NCBI GenBank assembly: GCA_023078555.1
Contig: CM041198.1
Coordinates: forward strand, 11,413,874 to 11,477,873
DNA length: 64,000 bases
Reading direction: 5' to 3'
From: Ulva prolifera
Taxonomy: Eukaryota; Chlorophyta; Ulvophyceae; Ulvales; Ulvaceae
Part shown: one piece after another, positions 1 to 12,300 of the stretch
Layout of the letters: each line of letters begins with the position of its first letter
Position numbering within the stretch: the first letter of the stretch is position 1
The notes under the pieces: generated by a model
Told to the model about the DNA's origin: nothing
What the model saw: the letters and a program-made list of their open reading frames with translations, nothing else
Databases searched by the model: none
Program-made: the position numbers and the translations under genes

Positions 1-529
1 TTTGGTCGCTCCCGACCCCTGATCCTGGGGCATGAGTGGGTCAAGCAACTTACACACCGCGGATGCAGTAGATTGGTTCCGCTTGGCAATATCTCAAGGA
101 GATACAGCAAATCAGAGTTTCGTATGAACCATTGAAAGTTTCAATTATCCACAAGACGGCAAAGAATTTTCCGGCTTGTGCTCACATGCCGCCAGTGGCT
201 TGCTGGCAAAGCCGACGGCTTCAATTTGCATTCTGTCCGTGGGTAGGAACGCTCTTGAACCACTTGTGACGTGTAATCCAAGACATCGACCAGGGAGCAC
301 ACCAGACTATCCTGCATCTTCCTGCAACACGGTTCACCTTGTTCGATCATGTAAGATGCAGCAGCCCACAAAATTCTTGCATGCTGGCATGGATAAGCTT
401 ACCTTCTGGCAGCATCATCGGCGCTGCGGTCACCCTGCATTAATTCTGGTGGTGTAGTTCCAGAACAGTGGCCTGTTGGACAATGGCAAAGGAAAGCGCC
501 CGATCTGACATGTCACTCGCTCGAGCATT
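1..529. other. No gene recognised
   Basis: Short open frames occur on both strands but none resembles a known family. The stretch lies downstream of the minus-strand NUP188-like gene and may hold its 3' UTR and flanking DNA. Confidence 0.4.
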
Positions 530-3500
530 TCATGCATGTGCTTTGCAAGGGACGGGAAGAACCTGATTTCTGTCCAAGTGCCTGCTAAGCTCAAAGCACT
601 GCCGTTGCAAGCTCAAGGCTGTGTTCAGGCTCAGCCAGCCATCACTGCCGCACGTCTCGACCTCAGTTGCCACACGCTGTGGCTCCAACAATGAAAGCAG
701 CCTGACAGCTGCTCTGGCGATTTGATAGACGCCAATGGCCAGCTGTTCGCTGTGCCTCGTATTTTCAACATCATCACTGATCCCGGGGATAGCTCCTGAT
801 ACAAATGCTGTGTGTGGCACAAGAGACGTTATAGGTGAAGCTGATGGAGAACGCGATGCAGCTTGCCCAGGAGGGGGACTCAATGGCCTTGGGGACAAAC
901 TGTCACGCTGGATGCGATTGGGTGAATACGACCGGCTGGCGGCGGTGCCTCGGAGGTACTCTGGGCTACCTGTTACATGCTTGCTGCCTTGGCGGGGGGT
1001 TTTGCTTGAGCTTTTGCGTGCCCAAGTTGGCATGCTAACTGCTTCAACTGCAATTTGTTCACAATCTGTTACTTTCACCACATCCTGCGGACAATTTCGT
1101 TTCATCCATGTACATGGATGTGTCACAACACAACAGCGGTATCCACATCCGTGGTATCTTTTTCTTGAGATCTGCACTGAGCTTTGCACACCAAGCCTGA
1201 TCCATGAAGCATGCAAGCACATATGGACACTGAACAGCACATTTTTGAACGTGCCTGAACAAGCCCCACTCCTGCACACGCTGCAGACCCAGAACCAGAA
1301 GTGCTGTAGCCCCAGAAGGGCCTCGGAGGCGTCTGTTGTTGGCTCCTCTGCTAGCTTTGCTTCGACCGGATCAACTGGTGCAGTCGAAAGTCGTGCTACT
1401 GCAGACTGTTCGAGTGGAAGGTAGGCAACAGTGTCAAGAACCCGGCATAATGCCTTCTGCAGCTTCGCCACAGCAGCAGGCGCAGATAGGAGCAGCAAGC
1501 CCTTGTGTGCGCCAAGGACATACCATAGATCTAGACATGCAAGGAGATCATCAATCAGCGCCCTTGTCAGCACAAACGGCTCTGCATCGCACTCTGGCTG
1601 ATCATGCACCACACTTGTGAACCACATTCACACACAGAGTCCCTGAACAAAAAGGGTTCGCACCGCCAGCAGCCTCTGCAAAAAATAAATCGCAGAAAGA
1701 CTGGACATGCCGATGTAGCTGAACCTGCTGTGACGTGAGGACGGTGACCAGCACAGGCGCAGGAGGCTTGGGTATGCTTAGAAGCATCGCCAAAACGCGT
1801 GTGATCTGTATCTGCATGACAGCACAGAGCAGCCGCCTCCCTGAGCTTGAATACCCAGGAATGGCTGCTTGATGTGCTGAGGTCCGGCGTTCTGTGGCTT
1901 GGGTGCCCTGGCCACCCAGCCGGAGCGTCGGACCTTTGGTCGACACTTGGTGGGCGGTCAGAACAGCACCACTTGGTCCAAATGCGACAGTCACAGCCTC
2001 AGGTGTTGTCAGCTTCACAAACCTATGATGTCCAATGTCAGTCTCGGACGTCAAGCTTGGAAGCTTCGATTCTTCAAGCGCCGGTGCCGGAATGGCATGT
2101 GTGGACGATTGAGTCTGCTGAGGGTCTAGCGCCGCGTTAAAGCGTAGCAAAAGTGCAAACGTGTCATGCGATTGCGGCACGTTCTGGACATAGGAGCTGA
2201 TTGCCAGCTGCTGTACAAGTGCAAGTGCAATAGCTGGGTAATCAGACCTCAAGAGCTCAACACGCAGTGCATCAGCCCCAGATACCTGAGCAACACTCTT
2301 GGTCGCAGCTGCCAGCACCTGGTGGAAGGGAACTGAGAGCAAAATGTCTCTAGACGTGGCTTGAGGGCTTGCCTGATCAGCAACGCCAATGGTGAACACG
2401 AGACTCAGCAGAACTGACATCGCTCTAGCGCTGTCACTGTTGCTGCCTTGTAGTGCCAAGTTGCACACTGCATGTGTGGCATCTAGGACACATGCATATA
2501 CATCTCCTCCGATCGAAGCACCGGAGGGTTGCTGGGGTGACCGCAGAGCACTCATGATTGCTCCTTGCCTCTGCATACAGTTCGTGTGAATGACATGAGA
2601 CAAACCTTGTCTACCTGATGTCAGCGCAAAGGACACACCAGTGTGATGGCTTCCAAAATCATGTGCAAAAATGAAGCGAGGCTCTCATCCAGTGTCCCAC
2701 TTGTCAGCATCGATACATGTGCGTCCTTGGAGTTGATTCTGGACCGCAGCGGACCAATGTGGGGCAAGATGTCCTTGCATGCCTTCAGGACAGCACACAG
2801 AGCCTGATCTGGGGAGCTACCTGCCTGCAGCATGAGTCAAGTGAAGGCTTGAGCCAGTTAGCATCCCGTGCACAGGCTGCCGGGACTAGGGACACAGGCT
2901 GTACCATCAAGTGCATGGCGCCACCGCACCACATCAGGACAAAGCCTTACGGAACATATCAGGAATAGCAACATCCCCGCACCGTGGCTGCAGTTTTGCC
3001 ACCGGCCAACTGCGCAAAGCTTGGCTCACGCCTTAAATGCGCAGTCCCAACTGATCTTGTTGCTGATGTCTGCTCTGATATTATTGCCAAATTAGCAAGG
3101 CTGAAAAGATGCTGTGCCATGTTCAGGTGGATCTGAACTTTGCCCCACGCGGTCAGTTGCACTGGTAACCAAATATTCTTCTCTGCTCTCGATGACACCA
3201 CCTGGTGGACCGGTGGAGTCCTGCTGTCATGGCGCAGTCCATGTGGAATAGCCTGTCTTTGACTGTCTGTGACACTGCAGGCAGTGCACAACTTCCAAGA
3301 TTCGGTAGCCTGCTGAATCAGGTTCAACTGCATAGTATTACCTAGGAAGCTCTTTGAAACATGCACGCCCTCAGCATGCGAGACTGCCACTGTGAGCATC
3401 TGAGTGTACGAACTCAGCAGAACTGTCACAGCTGCTGCTGTGCGCGTGGCGGTCAGAGCTTGCTGCATCATGTTGAAAATGCGCTGACATGCATCATAGT

Positions 3501-6500
3501 AGAACGTGTCGGATGACTGCTCTAGCATGTTCAGATCTTGAGCCAACAGCAACCAGCGACTCGGGTCCACAAGACAAGAGTCAGGCCCATCAAGTGTCGG
3601 ATCGTGCAGCCTTGCCAGAATAGGCAGATGGCAGCAGGAATTCTGCAGACATTCAACACCATGCATCTCACTGTGCCCACCTGCAGTACAGAGTTCACGA
3701 TGGTAGACAAATCAGCGTACGTCAGTCCCAGAGAGAAGCTCAATCAAGATCTGAAAAATCTTGGCTGCATGCATGGCGCTATCGAATGGCATCTTCATGT
3801 CTTCTTAATTACGGTACCTACAGTTTGAGACGGTCGCAGCCGAGATGGTGCAAAGACAGACTGAAGATGTATGCCGCACCATGTATCTCGGCAGGAAGTA
3901 CTTCCATTCCAAGAAAAGACTGAAGCAGGTTGCCTTTGATAGTATTGACTTCAGCATCCGTGAGCGTATCATAGAGTGAGTGCAGGTCGGCAAGATGTGC
4001 AGTCAACTCTCGCCACAATGGCAGAGCATGCGGATCAAGTTCAGCTGGAATTGTGGAACCCAAAAAAGTGGACACCTACATTTGAATCACTGGGGTCACG
4101 ATACTGCGAACTATCTTGCTGTGATGGACTAAGCTGTGGAACAGCACCAGTAAGGCAGCCGCCTGTGCCGCAGTGATTAAATCGCGTTTCCCTTGGTCCA
4201 ATCGTTCTTGAACTTTCTGTGCACCCAAGCACTCAAGGCAGTTATGCAAGCAGCTCTCAGGGTGATTTGCTCCCGTACAAATACTCTCAAAAATGTGCAT
4301 CAAGGCAATGGGCATGTCTGTGGATGGTGCAACAACTGCACTGTCGCCATCTGGAGTTTCTATCGCTCCCTCAAACTCGGCACCAATGGTGGACAGCTGC
4401 CCTGCTACAACCGAGCATTGAATTCGCTGATGCCAATGTTGATGAAGCGCACAGGTGACAATATCAATGATGCAAGCAGCAGCCCTCACGCATGCCTCCG
4501 CTGCAGATCCTGCTGCTTCTGAAACAACAGCTAGCCACACAGCTTCAAGACATTCCCAGAACCTTGTTTGCGATGTAAGAATTGTGCCAGCTGAACCTCC
4601 TGAGCCAATGATCGTGGATATCACTTGAACAATCGGCAAAACACAGGCAACACCCTCCGTATGTGCAGTGAAAAAACCAGGCTTTGCCATGCCTTGTAAT
4701 GATGCCCATGAGACGTCCAACAAAGAATCAGGCTTCACGAAATCCCCCGACTCCTAAATGGGCACAATAAGTGAATCATGAATTTGCATCGGACCATCAT
4801 GCTTGTCTCAAAGAACGGGCTAAGCAATATACTTTTGTGGGGCACTCTTCAGGATGCACACCTTGCAATCAGGTGAAAGCTGGTGTGGGTCTAGAAGAAG
4901 TTGCGCGCTTGAAGGGTGGTCCCTCATGCATGCTTTGATTGCTGCAGCTGTGGCTTCTGCAGTGACTCGGTCCTCGAGACACCGTCCCAGAACAAGCGGA
5001 GCCACTAGCACCTCTCGCAACATAATTGTTGCATCCCTGCCAGGTGTGCAGCCTCGCTGCGGTTGCACACATGGAAAAAGTCATGATACATTCGTCAATA
5101 GACGGGACAGCAGCAATTGCAGTCACCTGCGCATTGATAATAAAACTTCAGAGGAACACACCGAGTTCATCAAGGACACAAATGAAGGTGCTGAAAATGT
5201 CTCTGCATCCACATCCCGAGCTCGTCCAACAAGGAGCATAAGGGATGATATGAATCGTAGTGGGACATCATGTAAAGTCTCACCAAGCGCATGTATGTCC
5301 CGTGCATACGAATTGATAGTTGCAGCTACACACCACCCAGAACCCTGCTCTGAGAACAAGAAGTGGAACAGGGCTGGCACAAGGACCCGATCGTTGCTTA
5401 GTGCCACATCCACCGCCCTTATCACACACTGCATACACAACCCAGCAACATGTGTCTGCTTGTCAGGGAGTGGAGAGAATAATTCAGCTGCTTGTCGTGC
5501 AGCATTAGGCTCTGGAATGTTGGCCTGCAACGAAGTAGAACGTGTGACCTCAGCCTGCTGCAAGTGAGGAACATTACTGGATGACATCCAAAGTAATGGG
5601 CGCAGTCAGGGGTAATACTCCGTACCCAGAACAGTCGGATCAGAAGTCCATCATGGAGCAGCGAGTGCAAAAGCCTGTCACGATTAGTAGTGTGAGCATC
5701 ATAGCATCCTTGAAGGCTGCTGCAGCCCAGTGCACCATGTAGCACTGAAAAGACAGCAGCTGTCATGTCCCAGCTTTGTGAACTATCCTTACGCTGCCAC
5801 TGTGTGTGATAGCAGCCCATGCCAGAAATCACTTGCATGGCAATAGTCAGTAGCTCGTCTGTCAGGCCGATGCATTTGATTAGCGACTCGACTAACTTGA
5901 TGCCTGCCACTGCTGCAGAATACTTCCCACAAGCAGTCTCAAGCTGATGCACGCCCTCAAGCACAGTAATCAGCCAAATGGGGCCTGGTGCAGGAAGGTC
6001 AAGCTCACCATTGCACTCCGCAACCAGAATCTGTGAAATTGCGGCAGGCAGCAGCAGCGAGACATTCGTCAAGATGTCCATGCAGTGACCTGCAGTAGCG
6101 ACCGCAAGCCCCATAAGGACAGCATGGTCGCGAGCCCGAGCCAAGAGCGCGGAGGAACTGGATCCAATCACAGATAATGTACTGTATGCAGCACTGCACA
6201 GAGCATGTCCAGCTACATTGGAGCCTGCAACTCTGCGCTGCAGGAGATCCAGAATTCGCCAAGGATCATGGTGCAGCAGCCTGCACTCCACAATTGTGAA
6301 ATGTGGTCATAAGCTCATATGGGAAAATTGGACGAGACTGGATGTCACATTGGTGAACAGCGGTGAAGAATACCTGCGACATTAAGGGTAGAGCTCAAAA
6401 TAGGCAGCAAGAGGCTCACCGTGCCAGCAGAAATGAACAAGCCGCAAGTGTGTGCACAACATGCTCGAGAACGGTCACATCTTCATGCTGCAACAGAAGG

Positions 6501-8539
6501 CTCTGCAGTTTAGCAGCCCTGTCCACAATTTCTTCAATCATCAGCGCAAAGCCGAGTCCAGGTCGCTCAGCGCCTCGCAGTGACCACCGCACAAGGCAGC
6601 CATTACCAACATTAAGCTTTTCTGCAATTTGAGGCATAGGCACGATATGCCCCGGCTCTGTCAAAGGTGCACCCTACAGCAGTGGAATTTTGGCACACTT
6701 GGAATGTGTTCGGTATTTAATGTGGTAGATACAATCTTAAATCTGGGTCAACAAGGGGAAGCCATCACCTGCAGCAATACTCTCTGCAATGACTCACAAC
6801 CAAGGTCTCGAATCATAACAGTGGACCTGGAAATCTGAAGAGCTTGCTGTGTGTCCTCGCCAATATATGCTGTGAAGCTCCTCAACTCATGCAACGCTTG
6901 CCAAGTGCAATCCCTACTGTCCCGATTAGTGCACAAGCTTGCCATCAAGGTGGCATATGCGACTGGAAAGACAGGGAAGATTGAACTTGCATCCTGTACG
7001 ACCTCCATCACAAACTTAGCTCCTGGCCTCCCAGACCAGACCTCCCTGCACGCACATGCCAATGGATAATTTCGCCCACCTAGCTCGTGAGCAATCAGGC
7101 AACACCCACTTACTCTACACACCACAACATGGTCAGTAAGAAGAAACGGCCGCACATTGCGAGACCCTCACTTTTACGTATGAGCGTACGCAGCATGTCT
7201 AAGAATTGATACAGAACGTCCTGCTCCATAGTTGAGGGGCGCAATGAGAATACATGGCACCAGATACCTACTGCATGGAACATGGAATCTGCAAAAACCC
7301 CTGGACATTCCGTGTCCAGCATGTTGTGCTCCAGCAGTGTGTTGATTGCATGTAGCGGTGCAGAGGCCTCTGCAAGCAACACGAGGTCACTGCACAGTTG
7401 GGCATCCACAGCCGAGCTGCTCGCTTTTGCCAGAAGTTGCGCAGCACACGCCAGCATACATGGCGCCAGTGCAGGTGGCATTGGCCCTTGCAAAAGTTGC
7501 CTGGCTACTTCTGTCAGGGAGCCCACGTCACTGCCATCATTTCCTTGTGACGCTTCTGGAGACTCCAGAGCTTCCACAGTGCGCCTGTATCACAGGCTTG
7601 GTCAGGGCCACAAATCAAGAAGAGCTTGCAGCAGCAGGTCATGATACAGACAATGCATCAATACCCACACCTGCACTGCAACAGGTGCATGATGATAGCT
7701 ACAGCATATCGTGGAACAAGGCCACGGACACCGGCACAGTCGTGCCATGCGCTGAGTCCACTGTGTGCAATGCCAGTATTGATTCGCTTCACAGACTCCA
7801 GCACGCTTCTCAGGTCAAATGCTGTGTACGAAAGTAGGCAGAGGACAATATGCAGCATCAAGCACAGCTCAGAAATGGCCTGCTCTGAAGAATCTCTGTC
7901 AACATGGCTGATGGCGGCGTCTGCCCCGATGCCTTTGATATGGGTCGGCGTATCATCGATGAGTAGCTGTGCTGCAGTTCTGTCCTCCATGGCATCGCCC
8001 ACTGCGGCCAGCAAGCCAGACAACATGGAATCAACGGACACAGGCACAGCATCAGGTGTGTGAGAATTGCCATTGTTCACGGAAACATCACCAGCAGCAA
8101 GTTCAGCTGCGCAGTATTCTGCAACAAATCGCATGCAGAGTAGATGATGCCACCGCTGGCTTGCGTATGAGCGTCGCAAAGATGCAACTTGAGCATCACT
8201 CGGTACCCAGCCATGGGAAACCTGCGTCTGGGTTGAGCGGATCCAACGTTGCAGAAGCAGCAATGACTGCGCTTCCTGCAGATTCAAAGACTTGGAAATA
8301 GCGGCTATCGCACTCCCGTGATCACCTACGGCTCCATCGTAACCTGTGGGACTGCCAGCCAATTTCAACTCGCCCGACACCTCTGACGGCACCACGTTAG
8401 AACACTGCTTATACACAGTCAAGCCTCTCTCTATCTGTACAGTTTGACCTGCTAGTATCCTGTTTGCATGACTTGCGGAGCCACAGTCATTGAAAATGCT
8501 TTCAAATTCGTCAAAGTATAGCGGCAAGTCTGCTGTCAT
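530..8539 (-). CDS. NUP188: NUP188-like nuclear pore scaffold nucleoporin, many exons
   Basis: A chain of long minus-strand open stretches, almost all helix-rich, runs from an ATG at 8539 to a stop near 530. This fits a multi-exon gene for a very large alpha-solenoid protein. NUP188 is an inner-ring scaffold subunit of the nuclear pore complex, usually about 1,700-2,000 residues. Three segments recall human NUP188 from memory. The N-terminal segment (about 8270) has LNLQEAQSLLLLQRWI, like the ISKFLGLDEEQSVQLLQ region. The segment at 6416-6664 ends a stretch with NGCLVRWSLRG, like the SH3-like insert with YLVRWEYS. The segment around 5880 has GKYSAAVAGIKLVESLIK, like GEYGVTIAFLRLITTLVK. The C-terminal third (530-3700) is more diverged and includes a low-complexity Ser/Pro/Arg stretch that may be intronic. 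Exon boundaries were not resolved. NUP205 is the main alternative, but the SH3-like match favours NUP188. Confidence 0.72.
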
Positions 8540-9395
8540 TGCGACTCCGGCTTACGCGATCATAACATGCATAAGGCCGTTCACAGCGCAAGCGTTCGAA
8601 GGCCGTTCTGCATTGTCGACACCTCGCAAAAGAAGTGCTGTTGCTGCTGTGCAGCTATGTCAGTGTCCCCGAACAAAATCCGCCGTTCGATCACTCTGTT
8701 CCCAAAACTTTACAAGGGGAGACAGAAATGTTCAAATTGAACGAATGCGAGACTCTGGGGGGTTGGGCAAGCTGTCGACCGTTATGCAACTTCCGGGGGT
8801 CGAGTGAGGTCCATCTGTAGACACTCGATAGCGCGACATAGAGATAGATATGGCTGCGGCTGAATAGGTGGCCACATCTGTCCAAAGCCGGATGCCGACG
8901 ATTGCCAGAGTACATACTTTGGCCATGGTAGCAGTCCTCTCTCGGTGGGGATATGTCAGTGTTTTGGGGGTAGAGCACGTGTAAAGCGTTTGTTGAGCGT
9001 GGCACCAATCACATGTCGCTGCATCGCAGTCACAGATACAGGTGGCAGCTATTTCAGTAGACTCAGCTACATGTGCATTTGCATTCGCGTTGCCACACGC
9101 TCAGTGCTCGATTCCGATTTCAGCGTCTGGCTTCCGCGCTGACAAGCACATGCCAGATGCTAGAGCTCTGTCACGTGCCTGTTTAGTCTTCTACTCGCTC
9201 CATCGTTGCATACAGTATGCGTCTCAAGGGGCAGCTACTGCGTCGACCCAGGACTGTCATCGGTTCCATTGTGAGTTCACCATCTTCCGTGAGTGGCAGA
9301 CCCGCCAAGCACGGTGGACATCTCACTGCAGCAGGGAGTCGATGAGTTGTTGATGGCAGCAGTGTCATCTTCAGCGATGATTGCCTGCTGTACAG
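8540..9395. promoter_or_regulatory. Divergent intergenic region between NUP188-like and PKD2-like genes
   Basis: The minus-strand NUP188-like start lies at 8539, and the first plus-strand exon I can support for the channel begins at 9396. The gap should hold both promoters and any upstream channel exons. An open stretch at 9042-9353 could supply N-terminal coding sequence but has no recognisable motif. I saw no clear TATA box. Confidence 0.4.
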
Positions 9396-12300
9396 GTCAG
9401 GCATGAAGTGCTCAATGCACGGAGGGTTGCAGAAGAGCTGCACGGGCACTGGGTAGTGCGATGTAAGCGCATGTCAGGATGGCTAGAATTGGTGCAGTTC
9501 TTGGTGTTCACAGCTGTGTTTTGTACGATGCTGATAATGCAGAGGTGAGATTCAGTGGCTGAGCATGCATGTCTTGTGTTCGTGTACCCGATCCAAGCCA
9601 CGTGGACAGTTATGGGCTGACACATTGGGGTGCAGATCTGCAGTGCATGGTCACCAAGTCCAGTCTGCTGTGATCCAGAAAGTAGGCGATGTTGAGCGTG
9701 TACGAAATACAGCTCACGTGCATCAATACGTTCAGAATCTTGTCTCGGCAGTGTTTTTAGATCCGACATGCGGCGATGGAATATGCGAAGGTCCTTTTGA
9801 AATGGCAGCATGGGGAAGATTTGGATGTGCGAGCGATTGTGGCTTTCTCAAAGATGAAGTTGCCATCTACGCCATCCAGGTACAATGCCAGCATCAGCAG
9901 TGCTTCATGACCCTCTTGAGAGCATCAAACGGTCGTCAATACGCCAACACTTTGGTGCAGCTTGATATGGAGTGGGACTTTTCGCATCATCCCAGTGGAG
10001 TTGCGGCGTCGACACTGGCAGCTCAAGCACGCTGGAACATCTGTCCCGTGTCAGTACCCTCTCATGGACATGAATGTTACTATGACGTGGACCAGAAGTT
10101 TCGGGCTGTCATGGGATCATCTCGACTTCAAATCCCAGCACTCCCCACTGGGGAATGGGCACTCGTCTTGAAAAGAGATTATTTCAAGAAGGTTCATGAA
10201 CCAGATATATGCGACCATGCAACATTGACACTTGGCATGCCAAAATCAAGCTGAAAATCGAGGCCCTTTGTATAGGTTACAGCTGTAGTCAGGAACAGCA
10301 GGAAAATGGAGGTGTCAGGTAGGGCATTCAAAAAAATTAGACTGGCGCTCGAAGTGGCTAGTGCTGGAATGCAGTATGAAAGGCGCCTGACTAGGGTGCG
10401 GCTCTCGTATATACGTTCGAGTTTGCATGCTTAAAATTTTCTGAATAGTGCGCCCTAATGCTTGTTTGCGAGTTCATGATCACACAAGCTCTGATAGGAT
10501 GCGCTGGAGTGGGCATCAATGGACCTGGACTCGATTGTGCTCTGGCATGTCAACAAGACAGCCCAAGCAATTGTATACGAGGCTGAGGCGCAGAGAGGCA
10601 ATGTCAGCAAATTTTCTGATGAGACAGCCTATGCTACACACTTGCTGGCCATCGTTACTAACAGAGACGCTGTGATAAACAACTTTCACAATCGGAATAT
10701 TGCAGCATGTCGAGATCAACTTGAAAAACTCAATCGACTGAGCCCCGTCAGAATTGCTGATGGTGTTACTATCCCGCAGAGATTGGCATGGAGTCTACCA
10801 ACAACAGGTATGTATGATGTTCGGAGCAGCTGAATAGCTCCCCATCGTTTGCATCACATGTGTGCTCGATGTGACGCTCCCACCTGCCAAAGCATTGCTA
10901 GATTCTGGATCCGCTGGTTGGCGCTATGCCCTGTCCCTTTGTTTGTACATGCCTATGTACACACACATGTGCAGCGTTCTCCATGCAGATGCACATGAAC
11001 TGCAGTCCGACACATCTTGGCCCCATCATGATCAGGTCCAAACATGTAATGGAACGTTGTGTGAATGTTCGCGGCTTGCTGGTATCATCACAGAAGCAGT
11101 TCACGACCAGCTGGAGCAGATTCACCTCCAGCTGAGCACAAGGCTCGAATCCACGGCTGATCCTGACCATAGCGGCCGAGAGGCTGTGATGAGATCACTC
11201 CGTCGGGAACTACAGCTACAAGTCTGCTCCATTCCTGCCAACTGTCATGCTCAAGACTTGCCAACACGTTCATAAGAGTACAAAGTTATTGCATTGGCAG
11301 TGAAGACATTGGCAAAAGAACGACAGCAGATTGCAAGACTGTTAAAATCTGCAGGTGCTCATGACGGAGCCTGAACTGTTTCCATTTACAAGTCGCCTCA
11401 GTTCAGGGCAAGATGCGGTTGCAGATCCAATGCAAAGCTCCGTCAAACAGCTAGCTGATCTGTACTTTAGAGGCAGCACGGCGTACTCAATGGGGCCTTT
11501 GGCACTCGGTTCAGCTGACGCCTCTCTTGACTCCCACAACCTCAGTCTGCTTGCGCCGGCTCCGTCTGACAGCATTTCGAGTATGGATGCCAAAGTTTTT
11601 GCACTGGCCACACGAACTCATGCAAGAATGAGTGAGATATCTGAGACCTGGGCAGCCACATCACAGCGTTCAGAGGTCATCAACGCGACAAAGGAACATC
11701 CTCCAGAATACAACCAGGTCAGGACAAAGCTATGAGGAATATTGGATCCTGTAAGAGTCTGATCCTCTGCACTTGTTATGCTGTGCTCCTGCCTGTAGGT
11801 TTTCAGGACCGGTGGAACCGCCGCCTTTAGGTCATGCAATTTAGAAGACCGAAGTCTTCAAATATATCAAGGCATATGTCAAAAAGCAATCCAATATACA
11901 ACCAATGGAACAGTTTTCTGTGAGTCACAGGTTCTAGACTGCCAGCACCAGGTTTGTATTCCAATCTTCTCAAATGACATGCACGTGCCATATGCTGCCC
12001 GGATCTGCATTCAGCGTACATGCAGGCAGAAGTGCAGCAGGGCTGTGATGCTCTCTGTGAATGTTCATATATCCTCAACACAACACATGAAATTGTATCA
12101 GGATGTGCAGGCCACGCAGGTGTGCGGTTGCAAATGTTACGATGTATGCTGTGCCAGGCATCGAGCTGAGAGTGATATGTCATGCATTTGCAGCGACAGC
12201 AGGGCAGTCTACAGAGTTTTGCACCTGCCCTGCATGTTCTCTCTTGAGCTCTTCGAGAGATGATGTGGAGTGGGCAGCAGTTTCTGCAGTGTCGATTTCA

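Noticed and set aside
4854-5567. Plus-strand open frame of 237 codons inside the NUP188 region
   Set aside because: It runs antisense to helix-rich NUP188-like coding sequence and has low-complexity, non-family composition.
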